In this document: positions 47,446 to 59,814 of the stretch, one piece after another
Layout: every line of letters begins with the position of its first letter
How positions within the stretch are numbered: position 1 is the stretch's first letter
Assembly: GCA_022818135.1 (NCBI GenBank)
Contig: JAFMSR010000014.1
Span: 41,651,487 to 41,715,486 of the forward strand
DNA from: Saxidomus purpurata
Lineage: Eukaryota > Mollusca > Bivalvia > Venerida > Veneridae
Direction: 5' to 3'
Length of the DNA stretch: 64,000 bases
Position numbers and translations under genes: made by a program
The notes under the pieces: generated by a model
Database searches by the model: none
What the model saw: the letters and a program-made list of their open reading frames with translations, nothing else
What the model was told of the DNA's origin: nothing

Positions 47446-47629
47446 CTAATTGGTTTTGTTTTGTTACATATTCAATACAACTTTTTAAATCTATTTCTCT
47501 GAAACCATTTTTCAGAATTAAATTTTAACTGGCTCAAAATATACAAAGATCATTCTTTCTAATATGCACCCTCTACACCTACTGCCCCAATACCAATATA
47601 TTAAAATACTCTACCTATTTTCAGTTGTT

Positions 47630-48015
47630 ATGAAAAAGGGGCTATGAAAATCATAATAACACAAAAAGCGGCTATGAAAATCGTAATAACACAAAAAGCG
47701 GCTATGAAAATCATAGTAACACAAAAAGCGTCTATTTAAAGCATGGTACAAATATAACTCAAATTGCGGCTATGAAAAAACATGGTAACTAAGAGAGTGG
47801 CTGTGAAAATCATAGTCACTCGACAAACATAGAAACCCTTAAAGCGACTATAAAAGACATAGTACAAATATATCTCAAAATTAGACTATGAAAAATCACG
47901 ATAACTCATAATGCGGCTATAAACATAATTACTCAAGAAAACGGCTGTGGAAATTCAGCAAAACTGAAAAAGCGGCTATAAAAACATAGTAATTCAAAAA
48001 GCGGCTATAATAAAC
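47630..48015 (+). repeat. minisatellite, about 31-bp unit, roughly 12 degenerate copies
   Basis: The unit is 'AAAGCGGCTATGAAAATCAT' then AGTAACACAA. The first three copies (47635-47735) are nearly identical and later ones decay progressively. It ends about 300 bp upstream of the first exon of the mosaic-protein gene. Confidence 0.85.
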
Positions 48016-48300
48016 ACAGAAACACAGAAAGTAGTAAGGACATACACATGAGCTCAGCAGCTATGAAAAAATTACATTAAGATAACAGATAAATATTGTA
48101 CCAGTAAGTGAGAAAAGGGACTATGGCACACACAATAACTCAGAAAGCGGCAATGATAACGAGCCATTTGTCCGCAAAAATCCAAGGTCAAAACCTTCCA
48201 CGAGAGTTTCCATCATAATCATTTACTTTATGACCTTTGCTGACCTAAAACAAACTTATCACTAACCTTTATCTCTGAGATTATTTCTACATGATTGTGT

Positions 48301-48347
48301 GCATATATAGGAATTTTACAGAGATACTCGATGGCGAGGCGATCAAG
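48301..48347 (+). promoter_or_regulatory. TATA-like box and putative first exon of the mosaic-protein gene
   Basis: GCATATATAGG at 48301-48311 lies 20-30 bp before a stretch ending in a donor (GATCAAG at 48341-48347, then GTACGT). An ATG at 48331 runs in frame through that donor into exon 2 (MARRSR then MMELLL). If transcription starts 25-30 bp after the TATA box, this ATG would be almost at the cap site, so exon 1 is more likely the 5' leader and translation starts at 48578. Confidence 0.45.
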
Positions 48348-48577
48348 GTACGTGTATACTTTTGTATATGTCCAATATATTTCAGAAAATAAGTACCTTC
48401 TTAATCATAGTTAATGATTAAAAAGATTACTCTAGCAGATGTGTTCTTAAATCAAATAAAAACAGCTTTGTTTAAGTATTTCTTATCTATTACCCCTTAT
48501 AGCATTGTGTCTTGCCATTTAATTATCTTCTTAAGTCTACAAGGCAGTACTTCAGAGGTTCTTAATGTTTTTTCAGA

Positions 48578-51500
48578 ATGATGGAATTACTTCTGAGTTT
48601 TCTTCTCTCTGTATCCATGGTGATAGCAGGTAATGTATAATCAAAGCATTGAAAGTACTCAAAGACTGTCGGCGAAAAGCTCCCACCTGGTTAAAAATTA
48701 ATCAAGATCTAGGTCATAATGGACTATCTAGATGCAACCAGTGTGTGGTCAGTTCACAGCTGATAAGACAACAATCCAATAATCGATAGTAAAAGCGTTA
48801 TAAATGTCGCGCTCAGCTAATAAGTGACTTTTTTGGTGTTAACAAAGGGAAACAATCGATTTTATCACATGCATGATTATCAGGGGACACTACTTTTATT
48901 TATATGTTCTGTTCTGTATTTACAACCGAGCTCCAATGGTCTTTGTTCATACTGCAGTGTGTTGGCTTACTATCAACTGGGATAGTTTCAAATTTTTGAT
49001 ACTGGTTGAAAAAGTTACGATTAAAATCCTGCATGAAGTTCTTTCTGGGGATCCCAACATAACAAGTTTGCATATTTTCGCTAAGTTTCAATAAAACGGT
49101 CAAGTCTCTCGCATCCCTCTTGGGTTCGCGAAACTACAGAAAGCTGGTGCCAACTTTTGTGTGTGTTTAAAGGGAGAGAATTCAAGATTATACCTGTTTC
49201 ATTACAGTTTGCATTTATCTGCCATTGCCCTGGGACAATATTAGTTCTTTGACCTTTTCTCTGGTTTATATTTGCTTTATGAAGTGTTTGTAAATCTGAA
49301 ACCCAGGGACACTAGACCACTAGACGAATATCTCTGTGAATGAGTTTTTGAAAATAAACTTTATATAAATATGTGGTCTAAACACATTGCATATCTTTTA
49401 CGTCATTGGTAATGAATTAGCTTAGTTGCAGGTTGTTATCGTTACGTGTGCTATATAACTTGGAAACAGTAATTGCGTCAACTGTTTTTTTTTTTTTTTT
49501 TTTTTAAAGCAGATGGCGGGTTTGATAAATGGGCTGAAAAATAGGCAAAGACTACGTGTAAACGTAAGAGACATTGACGTTAAGGAATAATACAAAATAT
49601 GTAAAGCATTCTTTAACGAAGCGCTGTAAAAAAAATATACAATTTTTTACGTTCGGCACAAACATCGACATTTAATGCCTTGTATCAGTTTACTGTAAAT
49701 TTTGTAATGTCCGCGACGATTTAATTGTCGCGACTTTGCGCGATTCCTCCACTTGCTTATTTAAAAAAAATCACGAAAGATTCATCAAACATATATTTAC
49801 AAATTAAGATATTTCACCCTTGCGAATTTAACATCACCAAATATAAACTTACAATTTTGATAGTACCATTTCACTGTACAAAGAAATGATGGTCGCTAAG
49901 ACAGAGCCACGTTCTACAATGAGGGTAAGAGATTCTGTAGGTGACTGCCCAGTTCTGTTATGTTTCAAAAGGCAACATTCTGACCGACTTCGATTCGTTT
50001 GTATTTATTTTATGTATGTTGCGGTGTGAAACTGGACTTTGCAGCAGCGTGATGTAACTACTTCTTTGATTGGTTCTTATTTGAAATCCAACTAACCATC
50101 GTAACACTTCAGCCAGGCTGTGCTAGGGTGACTAGTAAAGCTTTGTAGCTACACAGGCACTTCACCTATATTAAAAGGTCTACTAGCTTAACAATCATAA
50201 ACGAATAGAAGTCAACGTCTTTGTAAGAGATTGTCTAGTATCATCTGAATAGTGTCTGTAAACTCTAGATTGTAATTGCTTTCTTCGTTTCAGAGAGTTG
50301 TTCACCAGCACGCATCCCTCTTATTAAGGGCTCGGTCATGGCGACATCGCAGGACAACTACTACAATGCGGGCGATATATTTAACAGGAATTGTTCGGGT
50401 AAGCAGTGATGTGAATGTCAAATATACTGTTGACTTTAGTACAGGTATCTCTTCTGAAATTTTCTCTTCCGTGTCATGGAAGACTTTTGTGACAGTTACA
50501 AATTACCTCCCTTATTTAACAAAGTCCAATATACTTCTGATTGTATGTAGGTTTCTCACAGAAGAATCACATTTTCTGTTTGAAAATGTCTTACCTCATT
50601 GCATACTATTGCAAGTTCGACTGTAATCTATCAACGGTGATTTTTGACCAGCTAGTGTTCTTCGAACTTGTGTCAACAGCTGGACGACTTGTTCTCTCAT
50701 TTCCTGTAAGTGCTCGCACCAAATGCAGGATTTTGGAGAATGTGGTTATAATGATGATACAAGAACACCATACATCTAAAATAGTCCTACATCAGATATT
50801 CCTACGCCGTATAATAATGAATTAAATATCAGAAAATGATTAACATGAACTCAAACCCAATTCAAGAATATATTGTAAAGTCCCCGTCATGACCGTCCAG
50901 TTATAAAAGCATTGTTTTTTAATGTTTTACAGCTATGCCTCCTAGAAAATACATAGGTTGGTGCCCAAACCCGCATGACAGCAACCCTAAACTACAAATT
51001 AACTTACCGGGAACCATCGCAGTGCATAGTTTGGTTTTCCAGACGACTTTGGCATCCTGCCCGACGCCAACACACAACTTCGGGATGGAAGCATTTCTTG
51101 AGACCTTTGACCTGCAGTATGTACTTCCAGGGGACAATAGTAGAACGCTGATGTCATACGCTGAGGTAACTTACGAAAGATTTTCTACGGAAACTTCTCA
51201 GTGCCTTAATTCCAAATGTTTTATTTTGATCTTTGAGAGTTACATAACATTATCGTTGTGTTGTAGTTCTGGAATTTTTTCAGGGTAGCCAGGCACCAGG
51301 CTTCTGTTGAAAGACTGAGGACTGGTGAAATCGCAAAAAGAATCGGACGGTCCCATAATTTGACAGGTCATGTTGCTAGCAGACGATAAACGCTGGTCAA
51401 AAGTTTAAATCGGTCGTTATATATTGTCATGCGTTTAAAGCAAAGTTTTATTTAACTAAGAAGTGAAGTTTCCGCGCTTGTCATTTGCAAAACAAGTATT

Positions 51501-54500
51501 TTCTCTACTTGTTTAAATGTTTTCTTGAAGTCTGTGAAAGTATTCAGAGATACCAATTACAAATGTAAAGAGTTAGGTACTAGGCAAGCCAAGACTATAG
51601 ACTCTACAGCTTTTACATTCAATTGTATTAACTATTATCCTGCGAACATTGCAGATCATGATCTATTTCTACATGGGCTTTTCAGTAATTGTGACGAAGT
51701 GCACACAGTCTATTATACATTTGAAGTTCTTCTAGCGAGAGTGTTCCTAAAAATTCACATTTTTGATCAGTAGTAGATTTGAAATAGTTTTTTTACTGAT
51801 TTTGATAACACAATGTTTGTTGCCACTCCCACCATGTTTGTTGCCACTCCCACCAATATCTTTGTAATGATTTTAAGTGACCTTAAAGGTTGTACAGGAA
51901 GTAAGCACTGGAGTGACTAAAATAGGATGACCTAGTAAATTGGTCACGAGTTAGGTCTACGTTTCACCTGGGGTTACAACTGATTACAACAGACCATGTA
52001 ACCGTTAGAGTCCTTTGAAATCCTATCTTAAACCTTTACTAAAGTGTGCCGTCCAAAAGCACCGATTTTCATACTGAACATTACCCTACTGGCAGCTAAT
52101 GGATTTAGGACGAAATGGAGAATAGATTTAAACAAGTCTTTCTTTTTTTAATGAGATAAATTAACGCGAAACCCTAGAATGGTTACTGAACTAACTGACC
52201 GCCGCTTTTACACATTTTCTCCCCAATTGTAATTAAGTCCGTACTGTGACATGTACATCAGGAAATCAAATTTAATCTTATCAAAGTATTATTCTTATCA
52301 AATATGTTACTTGAAATATAGACCGTTGTTCACTGGTCAGGAAGTAAAATTACTCTACACTTATAATTAACATTAGTTTAGCGGTCACAACCTATCATGT
52401 AAATAGATATGAACTTTTTACGTACTGAATTATAAAACCATTCAAAAATGACTGAAAATGCAGTTCACGGAGTAAATTTCTCAATTCAATAATGTTAAAC
52501 ATTCAACTTGTCATTCATTTGCGGTTGAAAAGATACAAACTTCCGGTCAAAAGCGATCTTAATACGCCTGCGCCGAAAAATAATGGCGGAAAATTTAAAC
52601 GAAAAGGTTGCACGCCATATGATATAAACTTTGTAAGCCTTTGGTTGAACTTATTTTAAGCTGAAATGGTCAAAGATACAACAACGGTGACCTTTTGTTT
52701 GTGCTTTTTGAGTCCACCATCCTCGTTCGAGGTGGATAATCTGTACGACCCGACAACGGTGACCTTACAACGGTGACCTTATAAAGCAAATGGCTGTATA
52801 TTACTGACTGTCACGGACAGCCCAGATTTTGGCTGTCAAGTGCTTACATTGAGCAAACTGTACAAAGTAAAGTAAATGTTTTTAGTGCCACGAACATATA
52901 TACGATTTCACAGCAGTCATCAAAAATTCGCAAAAAGAGAATTCTGTTATTGATACATAATCTATGTAAAATGAGACTTGCAATTTTAAATAAGCGGCTT
53001 GAAGTACTCGCGAAAAATTAAATCGTGACGAAAAATATCTTATTTATAGAACCATAATAGATGTAATAAGGTTTTGATATTGTTTCACCAGCGTATTTTG
53101 ATTTCAGGATTTGCCAGCTTTAGACGGAACGTCCGCAGAAAAAACGCTGAAGTTTGACCCTCCCTTGGTGACACCTATTTTGACACTTATACCGAAATCA
53201 CACAATATTTACCCGTGTTTTAGATTTAACGTTATTGGATGTAAAGCCGACAGTAAGTACATACTTAACTTTTAAGATTTGTTTTAATACTGTGAAAAAC
53301 TCTTACACAAGTTACACACGTTATAACATAGAGGTAATTTCCGTGCGGAAGATAAAATCAAAGAGAGACAATCCAATTCAAATTTAATCGGTGACTGTTC
53401 AAGGGAAGCAACTTGCTGACGTCAATATGAGCTGGTAATGACAGAAATCGCAAAGAATTTTTTTTTGTGCACTACAGTTGGTATGTGAATATTCTGTCTT
53501 ACTTATTTGTCATAACGTAGTTTATATTCGTGACGTTCACGACATACTCAGTTTAAAAAAAATACCTTTCTTAATTTTAGAGTAATTTTGCCACTCTCTT
53601 TCACTATCATTACATGATGTAATTTTGCATGTAAGTTAATTTCTGGAAAATCTTACATATATTTATTACTTATAACACATGTATTTCCAGGCTTATGTCC
53701 CACTGGATACTGTTTGAACGGCGGTAAATGCGCGGGTACAAATTTCTGCACGTGTCCTCAAGGTTTTGCTGGGGATCGGTGCAACATGACAGGTAACTGT
53801 TGAGGATATGTGAAGAGTTATCTGTACTTCAAACGGGTTTTATATATTTTTATATACTGAAAGATTCAAATCTTAAAAGTAAGTAAATATGTGACCCTGG
53901 TCAGTCACAAAAATATGCAGTAGTTAATTTCACGACTCAAATGATCTCGAAGATGGAAGTTCACAGAAAGGAATTAGCTGTCATCTGTATTCTATAAAAT
54001 TAAACAGAATCCATTGCATAGGTTACACGTCAAGCGCTCGAACTGCTGTACATGTAAATTGTACTGATGGAGTTATAAAAACTAACGTGAACGTCATTAA
54101 TCAAGAATACATTTCTTAATTTCAAGATAGTGTACCGTTGGACTTGGAAGGGTATCAACAAAGCTTCAAAGTATAGGGCAGAAAGATTACACAATAGGGA
54201 AATACTTCTTTAATCTTTCTAAAATCCTTTTTAAAATTCAAAAAGATAATTGCATATTAATTTAAGAAAGTAAAGTTTGCATAGTTTACTTTTTAAAGCT
54301 GCGGACATTGAGCAACAGGATTACAGCTTCATGGCAATAAGCAACAACAAACTGACCACTCCTTATGCTGAATTTGACGTAGTTGGTGACGTCACACTGT
54401 CTCAAGATCGCCGACGTGATAGTCATCATGGTCATCACCATGGTCATTCGTGTCATTTCAATAGCCACCACAGTCATCACCACACTGATCACCATAGCTA

Positions 54501-57500
54501 CTGCCAGTATAGCCATAGCAACCATCATAGCAGCCATGGACATAGCCATGGGCATTCTAGCGGCAGCCATTGCATGCATGGGCTAACTAACCATCACCAC
54601 GGCTTTACAACATCAATGCACGTTCATTTCGGACATAATCACCATGGTCATCACTATGTTTACTCTAATGGCGGCCATCTGCATGGGCACCATGGGTGTT
54701 CACTGAGCTATAACACCGTTAACAAAGTTGTTAACTTCGTGGTCAGCACAGTCACACATAAATGGAACGTCCAGTTTCATTTTAACCTTGGAAATCAACA
54801 AACTCATCACATCTCTACTTCATGGCATCCACATACTGGCGCCCACGTGTATGTGAACAATCAGCTGGCAGGGTCTTGTGGTCAACCGAAACCCCACAGC
54901 ACGCATCACACAAGTACCGTTCCACTCAGGTTTGGAAATGGTCACGTGAGCGTAAGCGTTAACGTTAACGTAAATATGAATATGTCAATAAGCGGCCTGA
55001 ACATGTATCCAGCACCGAAAAGCTGTCTGAATAACGTCGGTATAAATGGTATGTGTTCATCAATACGTGCAACATATGAAATATATAAACAAGTAATAAA
55101 TGGCGTTCAAATTCTAATCGTTCATGGCAAAATGTAAGCTTACAACAAAGTGTTTTCATGAATACTAAGAAGCAAGCCTCTTCTTGACAATACTGCGCAC
55201 TGGATAGAAAAGACTGTTTTCTACATAATCACCATTTAGTAATGATTTAAACCTTCCCTGACACACCTTAAGAATCATTGTTATCTATTTTTGCGTAATA
55301 GTTCCGCGGAAATAAGAGAAATAGCCGTCTCTGACTTTTTTAGAATGTTAACACATAAGAAGGAAATGTGTTCTGTATAAAGTAAATATTATTATGGAAA
55401 TATATTTATATATGATAAATTTTAAATTGTTAGGACAATTAACACCAGCGCCGCTAACCACGCAGACGACAACACCGACGAAAACAACAGGGGCAGTGTC
55501 GGCTACAACAACACACGGACCTCCGCCAACTCCACGTATGTTTAAAACAATCTTGTAAATAATATCTCTACAATCTTATGTATAATCCAACCTGTGTGAA
55601 AGACATTATTCGAATAAAAACAAACCCGGGGAATAAAGACCAGCAGGGAGATCACAGTGCACTATTCATCTATAGTAGAAACACCTATGGATAAAGACCA
55701 CCTGCAAACAAGGCATAGTTCTTCATAGAGTTTGGGCAAGTCTATTTCTTTAAAAAGGGCGTTTTCCAGAATTCTGTTCAAAAAGTATTGAGCAGACGAC
55801 ATTATATTTTTTGTCTGCTCTGGTGTGTAACTGTTTGAAAAGGTTTGAAAGGGTTAACATTCTAGTAGACATCATGCACGACATTCGGAACACCTCGGGT
55901 AATTCCGTCATCCTTCATCACCGAGGAGTTCCGATTGTATGCACGATTGGATTTATTAAAATGAAAACTCTTTTGACATCTATTACAATTATCTATTCCT
56001 CACAGAGAAAGCCCATATCAGGTTTACACCAGCACCCACTACACTCCCGACACCAAGTACAACTGGTAAGTTAACATCTAAAATAATAATTGCAAACGAG
56101 TCATTTTAGTGCGTTTCATACGGAACTACTTTCAATGCGGATGTTTCGAGAAGAGGCGTAAAGCGTTTAGCATGCATGGAGAACTTTCGCTACACTCTGG
56201 TACCTGGAAACTTCACCGATTATGTCTTTCTACCATTGAAGACCAAGTTAGAATATATCGTGCACATATGGAGCGTTCTTATATAATGTACTACTGATTT
56301 TAGTGATATTATTTCATTGACTATCGAGGGAAACGAAGTTCTTGTTTCAATTCAATTGTGGCAAACCTGTGTTAATTAATGATTTAATTGAAAGAGAAAC
56401 ATTTTACCTATTTAGTAAATGCATCACGGGTAATAAGCATGTTTTGTATGCTCTTCCCCTTTGCAAACATACTTAAAACTCTGAGTATTAGTGTAAGATA
56501 TTGAATGATTAAATTTGAGGCCAAACTGTATTTTATACTGTAGCTATACTTAACAGTTTTAAAAACGCAACCTTTTTAATAAGTCATATATGTTTTAACA
56601 GTGGATTTATCTCACCAAATGCAAAATTGTTGACGTTTTGAAAATGATGCTTGAATTTTGTAATGAAATTGTTGATTTAAACAAGGAATGGCAAAAAAAC
56701 ACGGTGTTCTTGAATTTTTAACATTTCATACCCGTCAGATCCGTTGTTGCGTTTGTAACGTTGTTAGGTATATATTTAGATGTATGCAATTAAATATCAA
56801 GAGAGCTCCAAGTTACTATGCATAGGACCTACATTCTACAGCTTTCATTTTTGTATCGGAAAATTGCAATTATACTCAGGCGAGCGATATACGACCCGCT
56901 GGCATGACCCTCTTGTAATGACTTTTGCTGTATTTAATACGAGCTTTAAATGAAAATATTTGTTTGTTTAGTTGATCACCGTCCGGTCTGTTACTCGTAT
57001 TCCAACGAAGCTACTGTCGGGGCCAAAAAGACCAACACCAGATGCCAGATAGGGGAGGTAACTTCTGTCTTATATTGAGTGAAAGGCTGTAAAAACATTA
57101 TAATTACGCATAAAAAGATACCTGTACGACATTTAAATTTAACTCTTAGGATCTTCCAAATACTGGAATTTACGTAGAACTAATCCACATTACAGATGTT
57201 AGTTTTCTTGATGATTTCTTTTTTGTTCTTCCCCACACACAGGTATGTGCCTTGTTTGAAGACAAAACGGGATATACTGCCAAATGTCTTGAAAAGAACG
57301 TAAGTTCAATCAATAGAATACATTAACGAAGCTTTGTTATGCAGTACGGTGAAGTACATTCACGACAATCATACAGTGACGCATCCAGTAGCAGAGTCCA
57401 CTTTTTTATTGACTGTAGATACATTGATACAAGGGTTTAGTCCCTCTCATTTCCCATGTTCGCGTACATGTATATGTTTGATAAAGTAATTTGATATGCA

Positions 57501-58417
57501 TTGTATAATTAACATTTAGGATATTTTACTTCCGCTATATTTCTGTTATTATACACACAGCTAAAAACTTGCCGAAAACTCTTCCATCATCTAGTATAGA
57601 TCACAGATCAACTTACATTTGTGTTTATAATTTTGCCTTGTGGAAACTTGATCCTTCATATTTTAAAAATCTTACGGAAACTCCCCGAGATAGACGAAGC
57701 AACAAGTGAAATCTTTTTTGTAGCTTTGTGACGCAGGCATGAGGATGGCTGCCGGAAAGTGCTGGGCGTGTTGCGACACCTATCTTTGTAACGATAAGTG
57801 CTCAGGTTGGTTTATGTTTTACTTACGTTACACACTACGGAATTTGGTCAACCATGACTAAATCTAGAATACATGTTCTTTGACCTTGATCAGAAATAAA
57901 ACATGAAACTTGACTATGGGGTAAATTATGTAAATACGATATTTAAACAAAATGGTTTTCAGTGATCACGGAAAAAGCATTTTAAACCATGATTGTAATC
58001 GCATTTTCCTGTCGGTCTGTATGTTTATGCGTGCGTCCGTCCGTCACAAATTAATTTTCTTCCATTAATACTTGATCACAACTTGCATAAAATATATGTA
58101 TAAGCAGTGGTCAAATACTGAAGAAATACCATGTCGAGTCCTGAAAAAAGATGCAAGCAGGCGTCCGTGCTTACACTTGGAAGCTTTTCGTGGCAATACA
58201 GTCGTGCAGAATGAATAAGTTATAGCACTTGCTGCTTCCCTTTTAGTTTGATATACCATTTTAATTACATACAGTTTCTATGATTACTTCAGCTTCCAAT
58301 TCCGGACCATGTGCTGACAAAAGCCAGTGCGCCGTCATGTTATCCACCGGATATGACGTATGCAGCGACACAAAAATGGCCGTTGACATATGTAGTAAAA
58401 CTTGTAAAATATGCTGA
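48578..58417 (+). CDS. secreted mosaic protein: discoidin-EGF-His-rich LamG-Ly6-ShKT
   Basis: Coding exons: 48578-48629, 50294-50398, 50933-51165, 53108-53252, 53691-53792, 54299-55048, 55434-55535, 56006-56065, 56972-57057, 57243-57299, 57724-57805, 58293-58417. All are GT-AG with matching phases and sum to 1899 nt (632 aa). Residues 1-17: signal peptide (MMELLLSFLLSVSMVIA). About 18-178: discoidin/F5/8C-like domain, from 'ESCSPARIPLIKG' to 'CFRFNVIGC'. 180-211: EGF module with six Cys ('CLNGGKC', 'CTCPQGFAGDRC'). 213-462: laminin-G-like domain whose middle (255-345) is His-rich (37 of 91), with 'YVYSNGGH' and 'SWHPHTGAHVYVNNQLAG'. 463-516: Thr/Pro-rich linker. About 519-591: Ly6/uPAR domain with ten Cys and 'CCDTYLCN'. 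594-632: ShKT domain (six Cys, ending 'CSKTCKIC'). The product is probably secreted or in the extracellular matrix; no GPI or membrane anchor is seen. I do not recognise the whole protein. Confidence 0.88.
49484..49505. repeat. poly-T tract in intron 2 of the mosaic-protein gene
   Basis: About twenty-two consecutive T bases, possibly the A-tail of an inserted retroelement on the minus strand. No element body was recognised. Confidence 0.8.
52900..53035 (+). repeat. diverged copy of the TTCGCGAA-rich repeat (see 41860)
   Basis: 'AAAATTCGCAAAAAGAGAAT' then 'ATGTAAAATGAGACTTGC' and 'TCGCGAAAAATTAAATCGTG' parallel 41900-42005. It lies just before exon 5 of the mosaic-protein gene. Confidence 0.5.
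54299..55048 (+). other. His-rich laminin-G-like exon of the mosaic protein
   Basis: One 750-bp, phase 1-1 exon encodes a complete domain. The start 'NKLTTPYAEFDVVGDVTL' is the first LamG strand pair. Next come 91 residues (255-345) with 37 His, as HH, HxH and HGH clusters with Ser and Gly. Normal LamG text then resumes around 'YVYSNGGH', 'HKWNVQFHFNLG', 'HISTSWHPHTGAHVYVNN'. Near the end is an alternating V-N-V-N-V-N-M-N-M run. The minus-strand Met/Ala-rich frame 54286-54579 is a shadow of the CAT/CAC codons. Confidence 0.85.
55585..55715. mobile_element. decayed pogo/Tigger-like MITE
   Basis: 'CCAACCTGTGTGAAAGACAT' at the left and 'GGATAAAGACCACCTGCAAA' at the right resemble the ends and interior of 46854-47037. 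It lies in the mosaic-protein intron after exon 8. Confidence 0.45.
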
Positions 58418-58474
58418 AACAGTGTACAATTGGTTTGAATTAAAGTTTAATTCCAAAGTTCAAATATGTTCAAC

Positions 58475-58480
58475 AATAAA
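58475..58480 (+). promoter_or_regulatory. polyadenylation signal AATAAA of the mosaic-protein gene
   Basis: It lies about 58 bp after the stop codon at 58415-58417. Confidence 0.6.
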
Positions 58481-58969
58481 TGTGTACAAGCTGTCGTATA
58501 AACGCCTCATAATGGAGTTACAAATGAAACCGTGACTTCGTTTTAGTATCATGTTAAATATGTAACATTTAGTTGCTGATTGTTTACCTACAAGTGTGCT
58601 GAAATATTCTTTTTCGAGTATAATTGTATTTTAATCCAAACGTGACAATAGGTTAGGTACCTGGGCATCATTTTCCCGCATCATGCCAGAACCAATAGTG
58701 GTTATCCGTCGGAGCTCGCAGTTCCCGGCATCATTGAATGTCTTTTTGCAATAGTCATAAGAAGTCACCAAACAAATTTAAATCTATTTTTTCCCAGAGC
58801 TCCACAATGATATCCACAACAATTAATAATAACGTCCTCTTTTGTCGACACAGTAGTTCCAGAAAGAAAATCTTGACTTTTCCAAATTCCGCCATACCTT
58901 GTTTAGATATATCACATTACACTGGGTTCTGACATGAAACTCACCCGATTATTTTAAAGAACATACAAT

Positions 58970-59080
58970 ATTATCATTATCATCATCATCATTATAAGAC
59001 CTAAATTACATATCTTTAAAAGCATCATCATCATCATAATCATCGTCGTCGTCGTCGACGTCGTCGTCGACGTCATCATT
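58970..59080. repeat. CAT/GTC trinucleotide microsatellites
   Basis: A (CAT)n run near 58975-58995 and a GTCGTCGTCGTCGACGTCGT-type run at 59041-59075 containing small GACGTC palindromes. Confidence 0.85.
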
Positions 59081-59393
59081 GCATGTATCTAAACTATTTA
59101 TGATACTACTTGTTGTTCACAATTGTGCACATATAGAAATACAGAGAAAGGCTTATCAGTTGTATCCGTATTCTAAACAGACAAGTAGGTGGGGGTAATA
59201 ACCTTTGACCACAAACTGATAACATTTACATCCAGGACTTTAATTTAAGTTTGTATCCGGTCAATAAATTTCATACGGAAATGATTTTAGAGACATTTCA
59301 ACATTTGAGTACGCTGATGTCAACTTCATGACAGGTTTGGTTTTATAAGCAAGATTTAGGTGTTTCACCTAATAGACAGCTGGCAAAATACTT

Positions 59394-59445
59394 GTGTGTA
59401 TGTATTGATGTGTGTGTGCGTGTGTGTGCGTGCGTGCATGTTTGC
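59394..59445. repeat. GT/GC dinucleotide microsatellite
   Basis: 'GTGTGTATGTATTGATGTGT' followed by GTGCGTGTGTGTGCGTGCGT-type text. Confidence 0.85.
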
Positions 59446-59814
59446 GTAAGGGTGAGTTCTGAGTTCAAGTGTGATTCTGTCTGTCTACATTTTACCTGCC
59501 TTCTCTTGACAATCGAAACGGGTATCCTACAATTCATACATAAATGAATGTATTTAATGAATTTATTTTATGAAATTGTTCATTGTATACATTCATACAT
59601 GTATGTGTATTTGTTTATCGGGAAAGCAAATAAATGAGGTTACCCTTGTTTTTGGTCCTCTAAAAATAACAACAGATTTAGGTGTTCCACCTTTTTGTGC
59701 TAGAAAACATAAGTCAGACTGCATTAAAGAACAAACTTAATCATGTGAGATAAACTCTTTCTGAATACTGACAAATCTTATTCGATGATACAGACTATTT
59801 CAAAACAGAGTACC

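Larger units (their letters stand above)
46427..48330. other. spacer between the GPCR and mosaic-protein genes, no gene seen
   Basis: It contains a pogo/Tigger-like MITE (46854-47037), a GTCC-type fragment (47270-47440) and a 31-bp minisatellite (47630-48015). No open frame with domain content was seen. Confidence 0.6.

Noticed and set aside
54286..54579. Met/Ala-rich minus-strand frame of 97 residues opposite the mosaic-protein gene
   Set aside because: It is the antisense of CAT/CAC-rich codons in the His-rich exon; the plus-strand frame has splice sites and domain content.
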